From Voacanga thouarsii (taxonomy: Eukaryota > Streptophyta > Magnoliopsida > Gentianales > Apocynaceae), in assembly GCA_026120185.1 (NCBI GenBank), contig JANUWF010002200.1, positions 4,028,001-4,092,000 of the forward strand: a stretch of DNA of 64,000 bases, given 5' to 3'. The position numbers and the translations under genes are program-made. A model generated the notes under the pieces. The model ran no database searches. It was not told where the DNA came from and saw nothing but the letters and a program-made list of their open reading frames with translations. The first letter of the stretch is position 1; every line of letters starts with the position of its first letter. This document shows, in pieces, positions 55,001 through 64,000 of the stretch.

Positions 55001-57487
55001 CAAGAACAATCAATGCACCTGTATAAAGGAGCATCTTTGAGAACGACAACATAGAGAATACCATAAATGAGGTAAACAAAGAATAAGAACAAGAAATGAC
55101 ATCAAATCGTTTAGCCCCACAAGATGACCACAAGTGAATAACGCTTTGCAACCAATTTTTCTGAAAGCAAACATGTCAGTTTCTTCATGTTAAAATATCA
55201 TTTATGATGAAATATAAAAAATAAAAAATAAAACCAAAAAGACACATACTATAAATCAATATATTCTAAGCCTTGTTTCCAAGATAGGTGATGTTGAATC
55301 AACCTATAAGAGAACAGCACCAAAATGATATAATTGATATAGTACATGAATCATCAGCAAAAACTCTGAGCTTTCGATTAACAATATAGCAGCATAAATT
55401 TGTACAAACATCACCAAACTCAAAACATCGGAAGCGTCATAGTGAGAAAAGGAAAAACAGAAACATTTATTATAGTGTACCATTTTGTGGATCCTCAATT
55501 GGAGACTCAAATGCACCAGGCGGAAGGGGGTCAAATTCAACACCTAGGGGAGGACCATCTTCCCGATAATGTCTACCAAGCTGCCTCTTAACTGAAGTAA
55601 TAGCAGGACTTTCAACTCGACCCTTCACTTTCAGATATCCAGATGGGCCAGTCCTAGCTTGCGCACCCTTCATCTCCATTGGGACACCCTGCATTTGGCA
55701 TCCCGCACTTGCAATTTTGAAAGGACCCTTATCAGATGGAACTAACATATTTTGCAGGGAAGAGCTACTTCCTGATGATGTATCATCAGGACGAACTGGA
55801 TTCCTAGTATGGTGACCACCAAGCTCATAATTGAAGTCAGCTGCAGAATGCTCTTGCGAAGTTAATCGTCTACTTTCAACTTCTCTGAGATCAAAATTCC
55901 TACCATCCCCTTGTTTGGTGCTACCACAAGAATCCTGCTTGAGTCCACTACCACGATCCTGTAGAATGGCACTAGAACGATCTTGTCTTCCATTTGCATT
56001 TGCTTCACCATTCAGTAACCTCTTATCCTTCAACCTTCTGTGACAAAACCAGCCAGAGACCTGCTTATCTGTCAAACCTATTGATTTTGCAAGTTGTTCT
56101 TTCATTGCCTCTGTAGGATATTTGTGGTCTGAAAATATACAACATTTATTCTTACTTCCAGTTTATGTAGGACAGATATGGCAAGAGAATACTGCAAGAC
56201 AAGAGACAACAGCAAAGTTCTTTTACCCTCATAAAATTTCTCCAGAGCTTCAACCTGAGCACGCGTTTTGACCGTTCTCTTCCTGTTCGTCTCTGGAGGA
56301 GTTTTATCCTCTTGGGAATGAGCTTCAGATGATTCTACAGCATCAGAAAACAATCAACGTTTAAGGGCGTGGCTTAAGAGAAAATAGGTGGACAAGAATG
56401 GTCAAAGTCCCTAATGTTGAAGACGTGGAAATAAACTCCAAAAACTTTTTGTAAATGGAGGGCATTTCCAAAGGTCCAAGATATGTAAGCAATCCTGAAA
56501 CCGAAACTGTACCACGTGACAGATTACCAAATGGCATCAACAATCATTGACCACCTATTTGACCATGGAAGGTGAAGCGGCGGTCAAGATCTGCCAATGC
56601 AAAAGAAGGGGGCAAACTAATTTACAAGGGAGCTGGACCCAACTGTATATGTAAAACTAAAGATGGACATTGGATGACAACCGAATATCTATATTAGGAC
56701 AGCAACTGGTTTTGTGGCCCTTATCTTATCATTGATATCATTCCTTCAAGCCCAAAATCCAAATCACGGAAAAGAGTTCCCCTTCGTAATTATACTTGAG
56801 GGGTGAAAAGAGCCCCTTGCAAGGAAAAGAACACAGAGAATCAAACAGAGAGACATGCACATTCAGTAATACACAGATGTCTAGTATAATCAGCCATAGT
56901 TACTATTAACATGAATTAAACTTCCTCCGGGGCAGAATCCCCTTTACAAAACTGAAACAAAACTCCCAGACTGCTTTTAGGTTTAGGTATGAAATCTGTT
57001 TAACTTCTGAAGCCTAAATCACAATGGCTACCGGTAGAACACAAACAAAGGGCAAATGAAAACCACATTCATATCCCTCAAACACATACAAACAAGATAT
57101 ATACCTTTTCTCGGCCAGGGGTACATTCAAATCAATAAAACGCCAAGATCTAAAACAAAGACAGTCGAGAAGAGATCAAACGTGAGTTTAAACCAAAACC
57201 CAGAAAGGATTTAAGACGACACGACTGTTAAAACATAAAACCCAGAAAAAATTTATCTTTTAGGAAGTCAGATTGTTGCTTCTGCGATTGAACCAAAGTT
57301 CTATAGTCATTTGAAAACAAAAACCCAAAATCAAACAATTCACAGAAATTTGTTTGTGAATTTGCAAGTAATCAACAGAAAACAAGACCTGCTAAAGCCC
57401 AAACGTTAAACAACATTAAAATTGAGTTATAATCTGAAACTGATAGAGAGAAGTAGAGGTGAAATTTTAAAAAATTATACCTTCCAT
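52052..57487 (-). CDS. Homeodomain-like transcriptional regulator (eight coding exons, 514 aa)
   Basis: Exons, in transcript order, are 57487-57481, 56334-56227, 56128-55481, 54706-54627, 53437-52976, 52885-52799, 52717-52638 and 52124-52052. All introns are GT-AG and all phases agree, with no internal stop. The homeodomain is at residues about 19-77 (RKRTVKTRAQVEALEKFYE to VSGWFCHRRLKDKR); W65, F66, R69 and R70 form the recognition-helix core. It resembles the RINGLET (RLT) homeodomain, but no DDT domain follows. The rest is hydrophilic and low in complexity, ending in an acidic EDDETAETSTSAD tail. It is probably a nuclear DNA-binding protein; targets are unknown. I think it belongs to a small plant family that includes Arabidopsis At4g03250, but that is from memory. 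The first coding exon is only 7 nt, followed by a 1.1-kb intron. Confidence 0.9.
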
Positions 57488-60400
57488 GATCCAACACAAA
57501 TTCTGAGGACGGTTTTACAAAGCGGGTTCCTTCTTCCCTCTCCCTCGCTTTGCTTTGGTATTAATTCAACATCTCAACCAACAGGGTGGACGGAGAATGC
57601 AAGAACACGTTTTTTCCACTCCTCTTTTGTGCTTATTACTGTGGGCTGAAGAAATCTGGAAATGCATGAGTTTTTAGCTTTTATAGACTTGGATTCTTTT
57701 GCACATTTGATGAATAGGAGAGAGAGAGAGGAAAGATTTGCATAAATGCTGCCTGTTAAGGAAAAAAGTTGGAAGGCCCATGGAAGAAGATTTTGTGAAT
57801 TCTTGGGGATGTCTATTGGAAAATAAATACTATTGCTTGTATTATATGCTTTGCTTGTCAATTTTGCTTTTGTACTGGCTATTCAATTTAGCGTCGCTTC
57901 AGTTTCTCTACCCAACCCCTCCCCTCTCCCCTCCTTCCATTCACCGTCCTGTCCCCAGAAAACATGATCTTGAATATTTTTCTGTAATTTTGCCAAAAAT
58001 TCACCATGTAAAAGAACGATGTTGAATCCAGAATTCTTGCGTGTACAAAAAGGAGCCCATCCACACAAAAAAGGAACACATATTCCAATAGAAAACTATA
58101 TAACGGTAGATAAAATGTTTTAAAAGTTGAAAATGAATAGATGAATGAAGAAGGTCCATCTACTCTTATAGTGACTGCAATATTAGGGAATGGATGATGC
58201 ATATTGTTTATTTGTTTTTTTGTCACTTTTAGCTTTCCATAAAGCTTTTGGATTGGAGACAAAGAGTTCATTTTTTCTTATCTTTAATTAAAGGGGCAAA
58301 AAATTATTAATTATTAATTTTTATTTTTTTACTTTTTTACACGTTACTTGTGATATTTGAAATAATTAAATGTCAATATTACATATTAGAAAGAAATAAA
58401 ATTTCAAGTTTGATTAAACTGTCTAATGTAATAATACCTTAGAAATCAATCATAGAATAAGACATCATAAAATACTAAAGTTGTAAATCTTGTAAGGAAC
58501 AAATGAAATAATTTATTTGAAATTCAATGGTTATTTAAGAATGTGTTTTTCAGATTTTACAAAATAGAAGTATTCACACACTCAAAGACAAATATTTGAT
58601 ATGAAAAGATCATTATCATTATTAAAACTATACGTGTACGTAAAAAAAGTCATGCAATTTTATTGCAAAGTTAAAAAAATGAATAAGTAAACTATATTTT
58701 ATATCTTTATTATATTTTGGAAGGAATATATATATAGATGTGCTCTTTTTTTTTATCAAATAAATGAAGAGCCATTACTTACGAATTTTATCTTTCTTGC
58801 ATTGTTGGTCACATATGTAATAGTTAATTATTTCTTCTATATACTAAAGAGGGAGTTGAAAATTGAAGTCGAGATTGAGGATCTAATGTTATAATACTTG
58901 CGAATTAATTGTGAAGTATGCACAAAAATATGCAGCAATGCTCAACTTTCTAACAAAAAAAATGATATTCACAATTTGTTTTTTTGTCATTTTTAGCATT
59001 AATATTTAAGGGCAATAACATATTATTAGGCAAATTGTAGGTTTGAAGAGCTTATTATTATTGTTGCAGAAAACATCAATGAAAGAAGAAGGCCAACACT
59101 CTTCAGTCAGGGTTTGATTGGGGTAAAAAAAAAAAAAAAGAAAGTAAATAAAAAATATATATTTAATTGGAAGTAAAAATAGAAAAAAAAGTAAATTAAA
59201 AAATGTTACTTTCGTTCCGCGTCAACAAATCTTCCATTTTAATTTTGGAATGATTGAAAAATAAATGAGGTTAAAAGAAGAAGATATATAATAAAGAAAG
59301 GAAGTAAATTGGACTCCCTCCCATATTAATAAATGAAGAGTCATTACCTAAGATTTTTTTTCCCCTTCTCGTTTCTTGGCATTTTTGCACAATAAACATT
59401 TTACATTGTGTTAAATCTTTTTACGTATTTGTAATTTGTAATATGATAATATTTAAACAATTAGGTTCTTGTAATTAATTTAATATATGATAATCATAAA
59501 AATTAATCAAAACTAGATTTTTATAATTTTAATTCAATAGAAGATAATTATAAAATAAAATAAATAATTAGATTTCTATAAATATACAGGAGTTATAACT
59601 AAGTTTAGACAGTTATATTTTTGTAGTTTATAATCTAATGCATGAGTTATAGAAAGGTTCCAACAATTAGGTTCTTTTAATTTGATATACAAGAATGACA
59701 TAAAATATTTTAAATTCCTTTGAAAACTTTTATCGTGAATACTAATAATTTTTCTAGAACAAATTCATGAGTACAAAGTTTTTTAGGAGGGTTGTAGTGT
59801 AGTATTCGAACTTAGAACTTCAAACTTTTGATAGCAAGTCACTGAGGGGAAAGGAGGAGAGGATATGGTGAATAGGGTTGTGGCTTTGTATTTGAATGTA
59901 TACTTTTAAGTTTTAAATAAATGTCACCGGATTATTGAGTTAAATTACTTCGACATCATATATACACAATTATATCTAAAAAAATAACATTAAATTACAT
60001 TATTTCTATTCATTCCCATTAAAAAGCTTATGTTTATAAAATATAAAATTTAATATAAGTTTAACTTTAATCGTTGAGTATTTTTCCCTATTTTTATTTT
60101 CTCAAAAAGTCTAAAGTTGGCATTCTGGTTTCTTCAACTATAAGTTTAGGTTTCTTCCATGAAATTACTACCTCAATTGTATGCAAGAGTGCCTAGAGGA
60201 GACTGGATATATCTAGCCTTTCATGTTCAACTAGAGAAGAATTTTAGTGCTGCAAAACTAGTTTGGGTAAATAATCAAGAGAAATTTCACTTACTTATAA
60301 ACTAAGTTGCTGTTTGTTGAAGGATTTTGAAGTTGGGAATACAAATGCATCGGAATCATATTTATTGTTCGTGTTTGGTAGTTTTTATTTATGGATTTTA

Positions 60401-60972
60401 AAGTTAAAAAAAATTAATAATTAAAAATTGTGATTCGTGATTAAAATTAAAATTTGTATATTTAAAAAAAAATTAGTATTTAAAAATAAGTTTCATTACA
60501 TTGATAAATCAAACATAGTTAAAATAATAATAATTATTGTATGATTTTGATTACCATTTTTATTCTCAGTGTAAATTATACTAAAAATTTTACACTTGAG
60601 TAATTGGAGCTTCGTACGAGGATGTTACCATCCTCATATGTCACATGCACCCGTTATGATTAATGGGAAAAACTCCAACGAAACAAAAATGAAAAAGTTT
60701 TTGCGCAACATCCAGAAAATAATTTAGAATTTAGAATTTCGATTTTTTGTTTTTTGGTTTGTATCAGAACACAACATACAAGAAGGCAAAAATGGAAAAT
60801 GAAAGATAAGGCATTGCTGATCACAAAACAGCATGATGGAAGGATCACATGGAGGGATGCAAATGTCCAAGAAACCTTTCAGAAACCCAAATGACTTTTT
60901 GAAACAACACTACAAATGCAACCGCCTCTCTGAAGGTAACCAAAGCTTCAAGCTTTTGAGGTCAGGTAGAAG
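57488..60972. other. Divergent intergenic region between the homeodomain and J-domain genes
   Basis: The left end (57488-57720) includes the leader and probably the promoter of the minus-strand homeodomain gene, with CT-rich tracts. The right end (about 60790-60972) is the leader of the J-domain gene. A weak diverged repeat (AATAAATGAAGAG-CATTAC) occurs at about 58761 and 59330. A Stowaway-like end (CTTTCGTTCCGCGTCAACAA) is seen near 59209, but its partner is unclear. Nothing else is supported. Confidence 0.55.
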
Positions 60973-63907
60973 ATGCAAATCATGTTTCTCTGCCACAAAA
61001 CTTCTGTTTCAATTTCACCCCTTTTCCAGAAATCGCTCGAAAGCTCCAGTAACTGCGACTTTTCTCCCTTCACTTGTTCTTTTAGGTCTGCCATGAAAAA
61101 CCCACTTCATTTATTGTCCTCTTCTTCATCTAGGCTAAATTGCCAGTACAAAGATGACGAACCTCTTTCCACTTCTCTAGCTTATGATGTTCTTGGGGTT
61201 GCTCCTAATTGTACTTCAGATGAACTCAAGTCTGCTTTCCGAGCCAAAGTATGAAAATTTGCCCTTTCAACTTAATTCAATTGAAGATTGATTCCGTTTT
61301 TTATTTTAATTGCCATTTTTTTTGGTGGATTTCTTTTGATCATGTCATTTAACTTCCGAGGGATTTCATTTGAGTATGTTGATATTGGTTATGGGTTGTA
61401 CAGGTGAAGCAGTTTCATCCTGATGTGAGACTGGATAGAGGAAGTTCAGATATAATGATTCGTCGTGTAATTAAAGCATACGAGGTAATGAATGATTTCT
61501 CTAATGAAGCTCATTGAATTTTGTTCCTTTAATTCTCTTTCAGAATGATGTTACTATAGAAATAATCTCGCAGTCTTGATAGCACAAAAAGATTTTGGAA
61601 TGAATCCCAGAATATTGGCTAGAACTATTTATTGAATTAGGGTTAGGTTTCTTTCTGCAAGTAGTCCCAAGATCAAGAAGACTACGGTAGCTATAGGGAA
61701 TCAGATCACATAAGCTGGAGTTTGAGTAAACCGATGAATTTTCCTCGCAGGTGTATGGCTTAAATAGAATTGGTATCTTGCTAGTTTGCCTTTATGAAGT
61801 TCAGCAACAGTATGATGGCTTCTAATTTCTGTACTTTTAATCTCCGTCCACAGATTTTTTGAATAATTTCTGTATTCACTATGCTCATTTACAGAAGGTG
61901 TAGCATAAAATTGAAAAAATTTCTATCTTGATGATCAGATAGCTGACCACTCTGGTTTGGAAATGTGAGCAGATATTATCCAACTACAGCAGGCCAGAAA
62001 TTATTGAGAGGTATCCCAATAAATTAGCTTTCAAGCCTTGTACCGTATAAAAGGTTCTCTGTGCTGTCCATTCATCTGTTGATTCCTTCATCCTATGTCC
62101 TATCAGTAATGTCATATTGGCCATGGAATATTGTTACCAAACATTTATTAAATAATAAGCCAGATATTTCAGAAAGCAAAGAAAAATGCAAAAGTTTTTT
62201 AGCATTTGATTACTAATTCTGGTGCTACCAGCTAACCAAAACTATTCTTATGTTTTTAGTATTCTAGTTGTCACAATATATGTTTGCTTATGTATTCATG
62301 GATCATTATTTATCTGTTGTAGGGAATGCCAGGATCCCTTTGATGAACCAGAATGTGAAGCATTTGACCTTTTTGTTAATGAGACTCTTTGTATCGGTAA
62401 AGGTATCTATTTCTTTATGTTTCCTCTTTCCACGAAAAGCAATTTAATTGAAATTGGAAGTTGTCATTTTCTTCGAAGTCTTTTTCTTTACAAAAAATGT
62501 GATAATATTTCCATAATTATTTATTCATTTGCCTTTTCACAATAAGGAAGTGTAGCATAAGGCAGGAGAAGCTTTTTTACTATTACATTTGCAGTGGCCT
62601 AAGCTTCCCTCAAAAGTTTTGTATTATTATTTAGGTCCATTAGAGCATTCTACTCAGAGCCTGGATTTTATCTGACCCGGCTGAGCTATCCCATTGAAGA
62701 TTTCATTGCACTTCTGCACTTAAGTCGTGAAAATTAGTCCATAATTATGAAAGTGTGAAACGTTATAATATGAAGCCAAAGTTACTTTAATGTACTCCGC
62801 AAGAGGAAGGAGAGGATTATCCAATCAGGGTATTGACTAAAAGAAGAATGTGGCTAAGATCATTCAAATTTCTGGCCCAAATATGGCTATGTTTCAAGCG
62901 AAATTCTTTTGCAGTGATTTCTTTGTATCAAATTCATTATGCACTTGGAATCCTCCAAGAAGAACTCCATGATATTTTGATGTTGGTCATTTGCAGAGAA
63001 TTCTTAAATTGTTTGTTGTTTATGAACTGACCATAGTTTACACACTTTCTGAATGTGTGATTGTCAAGTATTTCATCCAAACACACTGGCCCTTTAATTA
63101 TTTCCTAACCATAAATGATGGTTGTCTCTAACATGTTTCACTGGAGGAACACTATCTTTAATTTTGAATTCCTTATTGAGGAAGTTGTTAGATTACATAT
63201 TTTCTAACGGGAAGAGTATAAGAACATAAATAAGGAACAAATCAAGTTCCTTGGAGAATTAGGTAATCAGGTTTTGGATCCTTCTGCAATTGTTGCACCT
63301 TTAGAATTACTTTTGGTTTCTCTGGTCTTGCTATTAGTCCCCTGATAGTTTCTATTAGTATTCCTACTTCAATATACCTTTTCTGTTCTTGACTTGCCAT
63401 TGGCATGAATTTTTATGCAGGCTGTCCGTATTCTTGTGTGAAGAGAGCACCTCAAGCATTTGAATTTTCATCTGTAAGGGGAACTGCCCATGCTACTTCT
63501 CAAGGTCGATGCTCCACCACCAACCTTGTCTAATCGTCAATTAACCCTTGATCTTCAACTCCCAGCCCAGCATAAAACAATATCATTTGTTATTTTGTTA
63601 TTTGAAAAAATTATTTACAACATATTGATAAATCCAAGAGACAACAAGAATATAGGAGACTTCACAATTGGTTCTTTCTTTAGATACCAGATTTTTAAGT
63701 ACTGGACTTTTCTAAATGAGTTGCCAAAGGAAAAAAAAGAAAATGTGCTTTTTTTCTGTTTTTTACTGTGACTTTGACATCTGAGTTTTTTCTTTAAGGG
63801 CATGGTGAAGATTATGAAGTACAGATTGCCATAGGTCAGTGCCCGAGGAGTTGTATTCACTATGTTACTCCTTCTCAAAGGCTCATTCTGGAAGAGCTGC
63901 TTGACAG
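60973..63907 (+). CDS. Chloroplast J-domain protein with ferredoxin-like domain, partial at the window edge
   Basis: Exons are 60973-61248, 61404-61484, 61973-62010, 62323-62402, 63421-63504 and 63799-63907; the gene continues past the window. Splice sites are GT-AG and frames agree. TAG at 60967 lies in frame just upstream, so ATG 60973 is the first possible start. Residues 1-60 are Ser-rich, like a plastid transit peptide. The J domain starts near residue 70 (LAYDVLGVAPNCTSDELKSA) and has the HPD motif (KQFHPDV). A Cys-rich domain follows with CIGKGCPYSC and QCPRSCIHYVTPSQR, the spacing of ferredoxin-type iron-sulfur domains with one ligand shifted. J-domain proteins stimulate Hsp70. The J plus ferredoxin arrangement matches the plant DJC76/77/82 group, probably the DJC76 type. 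An 87-codon upstream frame (60833-61096) overlaps the start. Confidence 0.9.
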
Positions 63908-64000
63908 GTATATTAACATTACCTGTATGTATTATTGAACATGAATTACATATATGAAAACCCCATCCAATAGGGAGGAAAAGTGGAGGTAAATCAATTG

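Noticed and set aside
58740..59350. Tandem duplication of about 570 bp
   Set aside because: Only a short AATAAATGAAGAG-CATTAC segment is shared clearly; the rest is too AT-rich and diverged to support a duplication by eye.

Overview
This window is nuclear DNA of a flowering plant, almost certainly a eudicot. The evidence is split genes with GT-AG introns, a plant-type CYP85-clan P450, an RKD/RWP-RK gene, a plastid-type J-domain protein, Tat-lineage Ty3/gypsy and Ty1/copia retrotransposons, Stowaway-like MITEs, a CACTA element and a very AT-rich background. The species cannot be read from the sequence alone.

Layout. 1-6.2 kb is AT-rich intergenic DNA with a degenerate 90-bp tandem repeat and a probable MITE. 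6.28-8.53 kb holds an intact three-exon P450 (480 aa, CYP716-like), followed by a small Helitron-like element. 9.25-20.16 kb is a complete Tat-lineage Ty3/gypsy retrotransposon on the minus strand, with 705-bp LTRs and the target-site duplication CTTAT. It carries a long extra reading frame on the opposite strand that encodes a plant-mobile-domain-like protein. 21.74-31.50 kb is a second, badly decayed and 3'-truncated Tat element on the plus strand. It is split by a 3.7-kb CACTA-like element full of tandem repeats, microsatellites and a SINE. 33.5-36.9 kb carries decayed RPA1-like and hAT-transposase sequences, both minus strand. 37.7-41.0 kb holds a dead P450 copy split in two, with two Stowaway-like MITEs between the halves. 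More MITEs lie in 41.9-42.9 kb.

44.77-49.92 kb is the most striking object. It is a young copia element (272-bp LTRs with 4 differences, target-site duplication GAAAT) whose middle has been replaced by an intron-bearing RKD (RWP-RK transcription factor) gene in the opposite orientation. The four RKD exons join in frame; the only lesion I found is one TAG just before the RWP-RK domain.

50.7-51.24 kb is another dead P450 copy. 52.05-57.49 kb is an intact eight-exon homeodomain gene (514 aa, minus strand). 60.97 kb to the right edge is a chloroplast J-domain plus ferredoxin-like protein gene that runs off the window.

The likely functional host genes are therefore the P450, the homeodomain gene and the J-domain gene. 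Nearly everything else is mobile DNA, its decay products, or gene copies. The genes do not form one pathway; the shared theme is duplication and capture of host sequence in a transposon-rich region.
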